Source: Kitagawia praeruptora
Lineage: Eukaryota; Streptophyta; Magnoliopsida; Apiales; Apiaceae
Direction: 5' to 3'
DNA: 64,000 nucleotides
Assembly (NCBI GenBank): GCA_037693485.1
Contig: CM075352.1
Coordinates: forward strand, 67,210,001 to 67,274,000
Shown one piece after another: positions 33,701 through 44,410 of the stretch. The notes under the pieces were generated by a model. It saw nothing but the letters and a program-made list of their open reading frames with translations. It was not told the DNA's origin and made no database searches. How positions within the stretch are numbered: the first letter of the stretch is position 1; each line of letters begins with the position of its first letter. Both the position numbers and the translations under genes were made by a program.

Positions 33701-36700
33701 CTCTTCTCTTTGTTAGGACATTCTTTTGCAAAATGACCTTTCTTCCTGCATATATAACACCTGGATGATTTGGTGTTTCCTCTCTTCTTTCGAAGGAACT
33801 TCCACTTCTTCTTCTTTTTCAAGAAATAGTTTTTCCCTGCTTTTTTACGAAACTTGGCAAGCTTGGAAAACTTGTCTTTCTTTTTTCCACATGTGCATGA
33901 GCTGCCTTTCCCACACTTGATTTGAAGCTCGTTCCTATCGCATGCTGATCCAAGATTCTTACTCTGTTCTTCTATCTGTTTGAGAAATTTCTTTTGGTTG
34001 CATAACTTTTCTAAAGCAAGCAACACATTCTGGTAAAGTTCACCGATAGAAGTACTGTTGATCGGAAGATTCTTTATTTGCAATAACCGAGATGTTTCAT
34101 TTCCCAGAGGCTCTGGAAGAGAATTAAGAAATGTCTGTTTCAAATTGACATCATCTATGCCATTGATAGCATAGAACCTTTTGGACATTCTTTCCTAGTG
34201 AATTTCCAGATCCTTCCTTTTGTAAGAACAACATCTCATACTTAAGTATTCCTCACGAGCTTGATTTGTATAATGATCCCATGCTCCAAGGAATTCATTG
34301 TGGACATACATAATCAAGGCATCTACGTTTGGACTCTGCTTAACGAGCAACTGTCTATAAGTCCCCAAAGCAATCCACCATTGCCTTAATCTGCCATGAA
34401 ATTTTGCCACAAACTTATCTGCTACCGAGGGCATGGTAGCTCCTAGCTGGAGTAATTCTGATGTACACCAAGCATGCATTTCATAAATTCGATCTCGCCA
34501 TTTTGAAGGTGAGATGTTGTCAAATGAAAACCCTTTTTCCGGATCATTCTGGAATAGGCTTGAGCTTGACTGCTCTGTCTCTTGATGATCTGGAATGTAA
34601 GTTTCTTCTTCCTCTACAGTAGGCTCATCAGTTTCTTCTTGACCCGCCATGAGGATTTCTAGAGACATGCTATCACTTTCTGAATCTTCTTCACAGATTT
34701 GCCATAGAGAAGCTTGTTTTTCTCTTGGCTGAGGTTGAGTTGCCATTTTATTCAGAAAGGATGATATGGGATTACCCACCATTAATTGGGAAGAGGATGG
34801 CTGGGTTTGCTCCTTTGGAGGAGATTCTCTAACCGGTGATTTTTCCGGCTTCTTTTTTGCTGGTTGGGCTGGCTCTGGCTGTTTAATAGGCAAAAATGCT
34901 GCACTATTAAATGGGTTATAGTCATATGGTGAGAAAGTAGCAAGAGGCTGGGAATAATTTGGCAAAGGTGGTAAGTATGATGAGAAAGATGGAGACACAT
35001 AATAACCAGTGTATGGTTTTTGAGTTTGGATAGAGTGTAATTGAGCCTTTAGTGATTTCAACTCTGCTTCCTTTTGAGCTAGTAAGGGAGAGTTGAAGGA
35101 TGCAGTTGCTACTAGCTGCAAGAGCTCATGGTGAAGAGTATTAATCTTGTTTTGAAGTTGTGATGTCACGCTTGAAATTGCAGATAGACCATCATCAAGC
35201 CTTTTCACCATAGTTTGTTGTGTCTCCATAATCTGATTAAGAACCTTGTTCTGAGCTACAACATTCTCAGACTGCCAATTTAATGTTGCCTCTGCTGGAG
35301 TGATTTGTTTACTTGAACCATCTGGATTCTTGGTTGTTGGATTTTTGATTTTCCATGCATGAGAAGTTTTGTCATGCTCAAAGTTCACAGGAGGAAAATC
35401 ATCATCATATGAAGATGGTTGTAACATATTACACTCATGTGTCCTATTTGAGTAAAGGACGTAGTAGTCAAACTTTCCTGATGGTTCTCCTAAGAATCCG
35501 ACTTCTGGATCTCCTTTTTCATAACGTTCTTGGAGAATCTTTTGGGAAGACTTCTTTTTGCTTTTATTAGTCCTTCTGGATGAATCATCATCACTGTCAT
35601 CCCACTGATCTTCAAGACAAGCTTTACAGTTGCATATTCCCCAGAAGATATGGCCATCTTCATCCTTAAATTCATAACTGGGCATTCCTTCAGCGTTAAA
35701 AGAATGGATGGGAATATTTAACGGCGTTTCCTCAATCATGTTGATTTCTGAAGAGAAGATTGGTGAATTTGAGGAAGAGGTTGAGTCATCCCTTTTGAAA
35801 ACAATTTCTACTGCTCCATCTTTCTTTTTGAAGAAAGATGACTTTACTGAATGTATGGGCTGATTCTCCTTTTGAATTTTCTCGTAATGTGTCACCCATG
35901 ATTCTGGAAGAAGCTTTACGAGCTCATCTTTTGGAATTTGCTTAGGCACATGGATACATGATGAACTTGATTATGCATCTATTTCAAGAAATAGAGCTTC
36001 ATCTGTTTCTCTAGGAATGCTGAGATCAAATGAGTGATTCTGAACCCTGTAGGCCATTTGATAATGGAGAGTGGCTATATAAGTTCCTGCCACCTGGGGT
36101 GCTCCAACAATCTGCAGCTGAACCTTGAGATTGTCATAGATATGAGGATCATCAAGCCTCATATTGAAGTTTGGAAACAGTGTTATAAACACTGTACCAG
36201 CATTAAGAGTAGTCTGAACAGTAGCGATACATGCATGAGCTTATTGTTCAAACCGAGTATCTAGAAGTGCCATCCTTGCTACTACAGGTAAGCCTTTTCT
36301 TCCATGAAGTGTTAAAGCCATTCTGACAGCTCCAAAGTGCAGGTGAGTATAACCATGAGTATACCACTGAGCTGGCAAAGATTCTTCTAACCGTATTGGA
36401 AAGACTTGTTCTACTTCAGTAGAAGGGATAGGTACTTGTTCTAGCTTTGATGCTAAAACAAGCTCCTTGGCTTCAATTGCTTTGCTTGAAGAGAGAACTT
36501 GTTTTACAACACGAGACACAGGATTGTGTTTTTTAGTAAAAGTTCTATATGGGTTTAGCAAAGGAAGTTCAGTAATAGGGATTTTACTATCATCTTTATA
36601 ATAATCTACAGAATATAGAAAATCATTATTTTTAGACTTGAGAGAGCTAAAAGAACTACGGGAAGATGAAAAGGAAGGGGAAGGTGTAAGATGTTTAGGA

Positions 36701-36708
36701 CTAGCCAT
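30787..36708 (-). pseudogene. Pararetroviral polyprotein, copy 2, three in-frame stops
   Basis: 5922 nt, exactly the length of copy 1 and in one continuous register. It has the same domain order. The zinc knuckle keeps all four ligands (CX2CX4HX4C, about 33765-33720). Breaks are in-frame stops at 36241-36243 (TAA, codon 156, inside the movement-protein core), 35971-35973 (TAA, codon 246) and 34195-34197 (TAG, codon 838, in the coat domain). The two copies are nearly identical over most of the frame. They differ strongly in two patches: the coiled-coil/proline-rich linker (about 34800-35290) and a stretch after RNase H (about 31380-31580). The start is the first Met of the conserved frame. The copy cannot make the full polyprotein. 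Confidence 0.92.
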
Positions 36709-37029
36709 AGATTGATAGATCCTTATTCTTCAGGAGTCACCTTTGGTGTTATGGTGTTTTACGAACACACTAAGCGTTTAAACAATTATGAAGATCTCTG
36801 CAATACATTGATCAGTAAGCCCCAACGCCGCACCCTCATAGCAGCAACACAGGCACGTCGATCGTCAGTATTGCAACTATCTCATAATATGTTTATAGTC
36901 GCCAGATTTCTGGTGTGGAGGATCCCCTGAAGGGCAACCACAGAGCATACTTTCCTTAGACCATATGCAAACCACCATAACAACGCCGGGTCGTCAAGAA
37001 GAATAAGGGGAGGTGTTTAAGCTTCCATG

Positions 37030-37041
37030 GCTCTGATACCA
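37030..37041 (-). other. tRNA-Met primer binding site, copy 2
   Basis: Minus-strand TGGTATCAGAGC immediately downstream of the truncated 5' QTR, equivalent to 23230-23241. Confidence 0.92.
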
Positions 37042-37361
37042 AATTTACAACTCACGTAGAGAGGTACAATCACACAGAAGGTTAAGTATATACAGGATTT
37101 ATCTAAGATATAATTATAATGTATATATGGAGAGAGATATAAGTAGGAACTGAAATATATTAGAAATATGGCTCGCTTGTGTCTATCCAAGTCTGCCTCT
37201 AAACAATACAAGGCTTCCCTATTTATAGATGAAGGGAAAGCTTATACGACACACCTTACACGACTTATCTTAATGCATAAGATAAGAATCCTACTCTGCT
37301 TTTACTTTACTGGAAGCTTATAGAATACGCTTCCGACAAACTTACAAAGCACACCTTACTT
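37042..37361 (-). repeat. Truncated 5' quasi-LTR of copy 2
   Basis: Only the promoter-proximal 320 bp remain, including the TATA box (minus strand, 37220-37227), the CTTATC...GATAAG palindrome and one of the two 55-bp tandem units. The break falls at CACCTTACTTT/GATATGATA, within or next to the target LTR sequence. Confidence 0.88.
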
Positions 37362-37945
37362 TGATATGATAAAAAGTTGATAGAAAAGCAACAAAAAATA
37401 AAAATTGTTACTTTCAACCCCAAGTGATTAGCATTTCGCTACTTTGTCCACTAAACGGAGTTTATATATTTTTCGCATAATTTAGGCGAATTAGACCAAA
37501 GATTTCGTGGTGAGATTTTATTAGCCTAATTAACAAAGATTATCAAATAATATGGAAAATCTAGGAATTCGAATCCGTTAATCAATCACAATTAATATCA
37601 ACTCGTCCTAAAATCAGTTCTCTTTTCTTCACAAATAAGATATATCAATTAACGAGACAAGCATATACTATAAAACTTATTATCTAACAATAACCTATCA
37701 AAACATCAACGAGCAAGCATAGGCTATGAAAAATAAATCCGATAACAATAATATATCAAAATCACTTTGTCAATTGAACAATTAAGTACCAAGAAAACTT
37801 ATGAGAATTAATTAATAGAAACGAGGAGAAATCAAGAATAATTAAATTAACTTCATCTTCATCCTAGGGCAAAAGATTTAGCTACACATAATTGACAAAT
37901 AAACAAAGTAAAATAAAAACGCTAAAAACATGAATTAATAATTAA

Positions 37946-37950
37946 GTACG
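37946..37950. repeat. Target site duplication GTACG, left
   Basis: Exact 5-bp match to 39773-39777, flanking the 1.8-kb Gypsy derivative. Confidence 0.85.
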
Positions 37951-38298
37951 TGATGCAGGACAAGTGTCAAAAACTTAATGAAAGGATAGATATTTGTGGA
38001 TTAACCGCAGAAAATCCACGCCCTAGGTGATACCCGAGGGATTTCTCAACCGTAGAAGAGAAGTTTGTTAGGATCGCAACCCATAACAAGAGAGAAACAA
38101 TTCTCAATTCAATAATCAATCAAAGTCTATTCAATAATGAAGGATTACAAGAGTTTATATAGATAATTAATTACTTGGGAGCCAAGTAATTTCCTAAGAA
38201 AACTAAATCTTTAAATATCTACTACCATAATTGATTGAAGGAAACAAATCCTTCTATTATTCTATCAGAATAATCTAGAATCATCATAATAAATATAC

Positions 38299-39042
38299 CT
38301 AATATAACTTAACTACTGAATCAATTATAATCACTTTAAATCTAAATAATAATGTAAAGTATATACAAACTAATTTAATTATTCTTTGTTCCGCATCATT
38401 CTCCTTGCCTTTAAAAAAAACTCGTCCACGAGTTTTATAATATTTGAGAATCAACGAACAAAGAGATGATTTGTGGTAGCACTCGAAAACATCCGATTCC
38501 AACTTCATAAGCAAGAACTTCGGAAACATCACGCTCATAATAAGATATTTTGATGTGGTAGACGTTCCCAATATGTTATCAATGCCCAAAAAGTCAATAT
38601 ATTCCACCTTCACAATGTTCTTTTTGTGGTTTACAAATTCTTTACTTTTAACAGCCTCTTCTACCTCTTCTTCTTCAATGCTATCACACTGAAATATTGG
38701 AACATCAACATTTGAATTTTCTTCAACAATTAAAACACGATCACTATTTGCTTTAGTATCCTCATGTTGTTGAATAAGCTCTCTCGAATCTTTTTCTCCA
38801 TCAACAACTTCAAGTTTCACGTTCTTTTCACCATTAGGTTGATATTGAGGCGGGGAGGAAGGTTTTGCAGGTGGAGGACTATGTCGTATGCCAAGTTTAT
38901 CCATAATTTCTTTGAGTGTTGCTTTCACATCTTTCATTTGCAAACTCAAATCTTCAACTTTGTTCTCCACACTTCTTAATCTTAAATTGTTATTCTCGAT
39001 ATACGTATCAAGACGGTTGTTTACTTCATCGGCCTTGATCAT
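38299..39042 (-). pseudogene. Fused gag-start/pol-end remnant of the deleted Gypsy element
   Basis: 247 residues. The N-terminal ~50 residues (NRLDTYIENNNLRLRSVENK...LKEIMDKLG) look like the helical start of a Gypsy gag. The middle is acidic and unrecognised. In another frame the internal end reads like the usual Gypsy pol C-terminus (DEFFLKARRMMRNK type) running into the LTR. The last codons lie in the LTR. It is most likely a deletion derivative mobilised in trans. I do not claim a function. Confidence 0.55.
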
Positions 39043-39059
39043 TGTTAAAACTAAGGACT

Positions 39060-39200
39060 GGTTGGGGGTTTTTGGTGGCTGATGGTGGCAGTAAACAGCT
39101 GATGGTGGCTGCTGGTGGCTGGTGATGGTTTCCGGTGGATGCTGGTGGCTGTTGTTGGCTGTTGGTGGCTATTGTTGGCTGCTGGTGGCGGCTGATTGTG
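39060..39200. repeat. GGTGGCTG(C/T)TG-type minisatellite
   Basis: Imperfect repeats of GGTGGCTGCTGGTGGCTG and GTTGGCTGTTGGTGGCTA. It lies inside the deleted Gypsy element between the primer site and its coding remnant. Confidence 0.85.
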
Positions 39201-41037
39201 GTTTATGGTATTTCTTTTCTTTTCTTTTTTCTTTTTCTTTTTTTTGGCAAAACCCTAGATCTCTCACCAAATAAGAATTCGATGTTGAAACCTAAGCTTT
39301 GATACCACTTTGATGCAGGACAAGTGTCAAAAACTTAATATAAGGATAGATATTTGTGGATTAACCGCAGAAAATCTACGCCCTAGGTGATACCCGAGGG
39401 ATTTCTCAACCGCAGAAGAGAAGTTTGTTAGGATCGCAACCCATAACAAGAGAGAAACAATTCTCAATTCAATAATCAATCAAAGTCTATTCAATAATGA
39501 AGGATTACAAGAGTTTATATAGATAATTAATTACTTGGGAGCCAAGTAATTTCCTAAGAAAACTAAATCTTTAAAGATCTACTGCCATAATTGATTGAAG
39601 GAAACAAATCCTTCTATTATTCTATTAGAATAATCTAGAATCATCATAATAAATATACCTAATATAACTTAACTACTGAATCAATTATAATCACTTTAAA
39701 TCTAAATAATAATGTAAAATATATACAAACTAATTTAATTATTCTTTGTTCCGCATCATTTGTTCCGCATCAGTACGAGTAAACTAAATAGTTGATATAA
39801 ACTAATATAAAGTTATATAAACAAGCATGCATGCAAGGTTATTTCTATTATTTAATAAACAAACGAAAACTAAGAATCTAAAATGAATGCGGGTGTTTGT
39901 CTAAAAGAATAAAAGTAAAGAAAATGGGCCAGAGATTAGAAAATGGGCCAGAAGCTAGTTTAAACAAGGATTAAAATTCCATTTGGGCTAGGAGCTCAAA
40001 ACTAAAAAAAAATACAAGAAAAGAACTTGGGCTAGAAATGAAAACGGGCCGATTAACCAAGTATCACAATTACACTAAATGAACTAAACAAAACCATTCG
40101 GGTGTAAGTAACATGCCAGTTTAATATTAAATAAAACTAAAGACTAATTAAAGGCAGGGACAAGAGCTACATTAATGAACTAATAATTAATCAATGGGAG
40201 AACTAATACGAAAGGTGAATTAAAAGTATGGATTAATATCAAGAAACTAGACAAACAAAAGAAAGCATATAATATGGGCTAAAATAGAAATGGGTTTAAA
40301 GAAGAAGGGGTCATAGATTACAACAAGCAACGTAAATAAAGAATATTAAAATTAAATTTTAACTACCAAGAAAATGAAAATTGGAGAGCAATTAAAATTA
40401 AAATAATAACACAAGAAGTAAAGGCAGTCGGCAAACTAATAAAAATATAAGAAGATTAGCAAACTAAGGAATCAACTTTACTACAAGGTGGCAATTGATA
40501 TGATAGAAAGTTTAAAGAAAAGCAACGAGTGGTTTTTTTTTTGTGAGTAAACCAACTAATAAAGTCTACTGATAATAGCTCCTAAATGAAGAGAAGACAG
40601 AAAATGATTACAACTAGTATTCATAAAAAGAAAATATGTCCCTATGAATGATGAAGGATTGTCTTATTTATAGGCCAGCTTAATCACTCTTTGTAAACAA
40701 CAGCCGCTTCAACGCGCTGACAATTTTATCAATCTGTAGCTCATCACTTCCGTGTAAGGTGGAAAACTTTGACAAGCATACTTTTTACAGCAAGATGTGA
40801 CTTAAAGGGAAAAGGGTGGGTTTGAAATATTCCAATTTGCTCCAAGCTCCTAATCCTTTTTCCTTCTTTTTTTTTCTAGTCATTTTTCTTCCTCTTTTGT
40901 CCTTCCTTGCACTTTATTTCTTTATTTTGCCATTTCATTATTTTTCTCGAATTTCCTGAATGCAACAAAATAATTTATTAAAGTTCGAGTTCAAGCAATA
41001 AATAAGTATACAATTATGCAAAAAAATGCACTTATCA

Positions 41038-41345
41038 AATGCCCCCATACTTATTTTTTGCTCGTCCTCGAGTAAAACAAAAAGAAAAATGCAGAATGAA
41101 AAGCCTATACTCACTGTCGTAGGAATCACGGGTAATTTTAGGTTTACCAACCCGTTAAACTCATGGACGATCTCTACAAGAGGAGTGTTGTCTCCTATGG
41201 GTTTACAGAAGATATACCCATAAAATCTTTGAGATAAATCAGCAAGTATCCAACTTTCCTCTTTCAATCTAGCTTTCATTGGTGCCAACAAAACAATTTT
41301 GTAGGAAAATATATGTCTTAAAGATTTATTCTAATAATAGCCAGG
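41038..41345 (-). repeat. 3' end of an Athila-like element: polypurine tract and 3' UTR, minus orientation
   Basis: The minus strand reads AAGTATGGGGGCATT directly before the LTR edge at 41037, the Athila-type polypurine tract. About 41100-41345 is the inverse of 46680-46917 (shared AACGGGTTGGTAAACCTAAA). The piece ends at an inverted junction with a plus-oriented LTR fragment near 41345. Confidence 0.75.
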
Positions 41346-41745
41346 TTATAGGTTAAAAATTGAACATTAAGTCCATGTCTCTAAAAGTTAGCCCATGTTT
41401 TATTATGTCTTGCTTGGTTTGTTAGTTTAAATTCCTGGCCCATATTCAAGAATCTACTTAATTATATAACCTGTTTGTTTGATTGGCCCAGTTTAGTAGG
41501 TGGTCCATTTCTAGTTGTTTTCGAGTCTGCATGCTTTTTGCTTTCATTTAATTTAAATTTCGTAACTTTCTTTTTATTTTAATTGTTAACTTAGATAAAA
41601 CAAAAATCTTCTCAAAATTAATTGTTCTAGTTCGCCTAAATTAGGAATTAAGGTTTGCGAAAATAATAAGTCTCTGTGGATCGAATCTCAAATATTAAAA
41701 CGATAATCGTGCGCTTGCGATTTTAATTGGCATATTTTTAGCACA
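41346..41745 (+). repeat. 5'-truncated LTR of the gag-protease Athila-like element
   Basis: Plus-oriented LTR end (TTCGCCTAAATTAGGAATTA, CGATAATCGTGCGCTTGCGA, TTTTTAGCACA). It is homologous to 21560-21970 and inversely to 51117-51600. The upstream two-thirds of the LTR are missing. Confidence 0.8.
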
Positions 41746-41754
41746 TCAAGTTTT

Positions 41755-41772
41755 TGGCGCCGCTGCCGGGGA
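41755..41772 (+). other. Primer binding site, tRNA-Asp type
   Basis: TGGCGCCGCTGCCGGGGA, identical to the site of the 439-11201 element, nine bases after the LTR end. Confidence 0.88.
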
Positions 41773-42673
41773 CCTAATTATTTTTCGCGCCTTGATTTTT
41801 AATTTTTCAGATTAGTTTTACTTGTCTCATTTTTTTCAGGAAAGTTGAAATTTTTGGGATCTTCTCACGGAGCTTGGAACAAAATCGAATTTTTGGAAGC
41901 GTGCTTCGATAACTCGTATTTCTCTCTTTTCGACTTTTTATTTTTAGAAAATTACAAAAAAATTCAAAAAATCACAAAAAACACAAAAAAAAAATAAAAA
42001 TTCAAAAAAAAAAAGTTAGAAATTACATTCTTGTTGCATCATGCATCTAATCACTTAGGGCACATCATCTAGATTTTTATTTTCGTGTTTTTAATTTTTC
42101 TTACCTTATAAATTGTGGTGATCGCTGGAGGACCCAAAGGTACATTAAATTTTTCTTCTTTTCTTTAGATTAGAGCACGTAATGTAAGCATCCATAATTG
42201 TTTATTGCTTTAATAATCTCGTTGTTTGTTGCATTCATTTTAATAAATCTTAAGGGCAAAGCCCCATCACAAGATAAGGGAAGGGATTTCATCACTCTTT
42301 CCTTGGCCCACAAACAATTAATCCATCATTTTGCATGCCCTTAGCCTTAATAAAATTAATTTAGACATGGCCCATAGGATTTTCGCGCTCAATTATGAAG
42401 GTACTAAGTAAACGACGTAATCATTAATTATTCAGACTCTTTGGTGTCTAGGCTGGTGTTTAGTCTCTTGGCAATGCTTGCACCAACATGGCCAAATCAG
42501 TTCGAATAATTCTTGATTTACCGAATTTTTGGTGGTCCTTAAAGTTAGGAGAAAGGTCTAGTTTATTTTCTTAAGAAACCCTAGATATAGGATTTTTCTT
42601 TTGAATTTTCACCATTTCTTTTTTGTTTGTTTATTTTATCGCACTTATTTGCTACGTGTTTCTGTCGTGGTTT
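41773..42673 (+). other. Untranslated leader of the Athila-like element
   Basis: 900 bp of non-coding leader with A-rich runs (41950-42015) and pyrimidine-rich DNA. The inverted copy at 50185-51089 has the same leader. Confidence 0.75.
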
Positions 42674-44410
42674 ATGCGAACTACTTGGATTAGGGATAAT
42701 TCTGCTAGACTAGTGAGATCAATTGAGATTTCTTCCTCTTCTGAATCCGAGTCTTTAGAAAATTCTGAACCATTAGTAACCATGGTCGTGTCTCTTAAGG
42801 ATCGTTGTTACCCCACCCGTTCGTCCCAACCTTCGTGCATCACTCTTCCCCTGGTTAATGGTAATAATTTCGAGATTAAAGCTCACCACATTAGCATGTT
42901 ACCTAAGTTTACCGGAAGCGATGGTGAGGACCCCTATCTGTTTATTCATGAATTCGAGGAGGTTTGTGCCTTACAAAAACTCCAACAATTAACCGAGGAC
43001 TCAATTAGGCTTAGGCTCATTAATTTTGCGCTTAAAGAAAATGCTAAAAAATGGTTGTATAGCCTACCGGTTAATTCTATTTCCACGTGGGAGGGATTTG
43101 TGGTAATTTTTCTAAAAAAATATTTTCCTAATCACAAGACTACAAGGATTACAAATGAGATAAATCAATTTCATCAAAAGGAAAAGGAGTCTTTTCGGAA
43201 ATATTTCGATCGTTTTAAAAGTCTTTTATCACAATGCCCCCACCATGAAATAGAAAAATGGAGACTTTGTAAGATTGTTTACGAGGCCTTAGATAGTCCG
43301 ACAACTGCTTTGTTGGAGTCTATGTGCCAAGGTAAATTCATGGAAAAAGATGAGAATGAAGGGTGGGCCTTTTTCGAGGAATTAGCGGAAAAGACGATGT
43401 TGTGGGAGTCTACTAGGGAACCTAATAAGTCCAACGAGTCGTCTAGTACATCTAGGGGTTTGCATTCGATAGGAAATTCGATTGCAACCGATGCCAAATT
43501 AGCTACACTTACTAGACGACTAGAAGCTTTAGAAACTCATAGTGGTCCCACACCTACGTCCGTGTACCCGAACTACAATCCTTCGAACTTCGAATCTCAA
43601 CATTGTCCCGACTTTGAGCAAGTGAACGCAATGTTCCAACCTAGGCCTAGGAATGACCTGTTTGCATCGACCTACAATCCCGGGTGGAAGAATCACCCGA
43701 ATTTTTCATGGAATCAAGGTCAAAATTACCAATCTCCTCCATCTTCTTTTCAAAAGCCGAACTCTTACCCGACTCCAAACCAAGGTCCTTATCGAGACCC
43801 GATTCAAGCTTCTTATCCAACTCAAGCGCCCTTGAACCCTCCCGGGTTTAACGATTCTGATAATCGACTTAATTCCATAGAAAAGAGTATCGAGGCTTTA
43901 TTAAAATCTCAAACTAATTTCATGCAAACCATAACTCAAGATAGGCAATTGTTGAATTCTAATGCTCAAGCCATATCTAAGTTAGAGGTTCAATTGGGTC
44001 AATTAGCGAACACCATGTGTGAGCGAGAGAAGAACAAGTTCCCGAGTCAACCCGACGTCAACCCTAAATTTCCTATCAACCAAAGACCTCATGAAAATGT
44101 GAACGCCGTCATTTCTTTCAGGTCGGGAATCCAACTTAATAATCAAGTAGGAATCAAGGCTCCCGAAGACGAAGAAGATGATTCAAATGTTGAACCAACC
44201 CCTATTCTCGATCTTTCAAATCAAACTCCGATTCCCGTATCATCACCTCTTTCTAGCAAATCGTCTTCTTCGAGTGGAACAACCTCGGAACCTGTTCTAG
44301 AAGAACGAATCTTTAAACCGAAGGCTCCTTACCCGCAGCGCCTCATCTCTCCTAAACAAACGGCCCAAATGGAGCAAATTCTGGAAGAGTATTCAAACAA
44401 GTCAAGATGA
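42674..44410 (+). CDS. Gag of the Athila-like element (plus copy)
   Basis: 578 residues from the Met at 42674. The frame is open back to 42623, but the extra 17 residues are hydrophobic and look like translated leader. Retrotransposon-gag domain: MLPKFTGSDGEDPYLFIHEF, RLRLINFALKENAKKWLYSL, FDRFKSLLSQCPHHEIEKW. The zinc knuckle expected near residue 310 has decayed to a stretch with a single cysteine (FESQHCPDFEQVNAM). A coiled-coil-like segment (NRLNSIEKSIEALLKSQ...) and an acidic/serine-rich tail follow. It overlaps the protease frame by 4 nt. It is uninterrupted, unlike the inverted copy. Confidence 0.85.
   Translation: MRTTWIRDNSARLVRSIEISSSSESESLENSEPLVTMVVSLKDRCYPTRSSQPSCITLPLVNGNNFEIKAHHISMLPKFTGSDGEDPYLFIHEFEEVCALQKLQQLTEDSIRLRLINFALKENAKKWLYSLPVNSISTWEGFVVIFLKKYFPNHKTTRITNEINQFHQKEKESFRKYFDRFKSLLSQCPHHEIEKWRLCKIVYEALDSPTTALLESMCQGKFMEKDENEGWAFFEELAEKTMLWESTREPNKSNESSSTSRGLHSIGNSIATDAKLATLTRRLEALETHSGPTPTSVYPNYNPSNFESQHCPDFEQVNAMFQPRPRNDLFASTYNPGWKNHPNFSWNQGQNYQSPPSSFQKPNSYPTPNQGPYRDPIQASYPTQAPLNPPGFNDSDNRLNSIEKSIEALLKSQTNFMQTITQDRQLLNSNAQAISKLEVQLGQLANTMCEREKNKFPSQPDVNPKFPINQRPHENVNAVISFRSGIQLNNQVGIKAPEDEEDDSNVEPTPILDLSNQTPIPVSSPLSSKSSSSSGTTSEPVLEERIFKPKAPYPQRLISPKQTAQMEQILEEYSNKSR

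Larger units (their letters stand above)
30200..37361 (-). mobile_element. Endogenous pararetrovirus copy 2, inverted
   Basis: Minus-oriented genome with the same layout as copy 1. Its 5' QTR (right end) is truncated to about 320 bp at 37361, where Athila-like LTR sequence resumes. Both QTRs of copy 2 share AATAGGGAAGCCTTG where both QTRs of copy 1 have AATAGGGAGGCCTTG, so each copy carries its own matched QTR pair. Confidence 0.9.
37951..39772 (-). mobile_element. Internally deleted Gypsy (chromovirus-like) LTR element
   Basis: LTRs 37951-38398 and 39311-39772 (TG...CA on the minus strand, TGATGCGGAACAAAG to CCTGCATCA) flank a 912-bp interior. A tRNA-Met-like primer site lies at 39296-39307 (minus strand TGGTATCAAAGC, one mismatch to the usual TGGTATCAGAGC). 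A purine tract AAAGGCAAGGAGAA precedes the 3' LTR, and the 5-bp duplication GTACG brackets the element. The LTRs differ at about eight or nine sites by eye, so this insertion is older than the pararetrovirus and the 57-59 kb element. The right LTR carries a 14-bp duplication (TTTGTTCCGCATCA). Confidence 0.9.
37362..41037 (-). repeat. Athila-like LTR DNA, minus orientation (rearranged, interrupted at 37951-39772)
   Basis: Two LTR pieces appear merged. A short remainder of the fragment interrupted by the virus (about 37362-37440) is followed by a second LTR start-to-end segment (about 37460-37950 plus 39773-41037). The latter finishes with AAATGCACTTATCA at 41037, the canonical LTR edge (TGATAAGTGCAT on the minus strand). 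A minus-strand TATA box lies at 40665-40672 (CTATAAATAAG). The total is longer than the 1639-bp LTR at 51117-52755, which supports two partial copies. No gene. Confidence 0.65.

Noticed and set aside
22660..37361. Reading the viral pair as an ordinary LTR retrotransposon with inverted duplicate
   Set aside because: No integrase, 30K-type movement protein present, single MP-CP-PR-RT-RNase H frame, no TG...CA ends and no evident target duplication. All of these favour a pararetrovirus.
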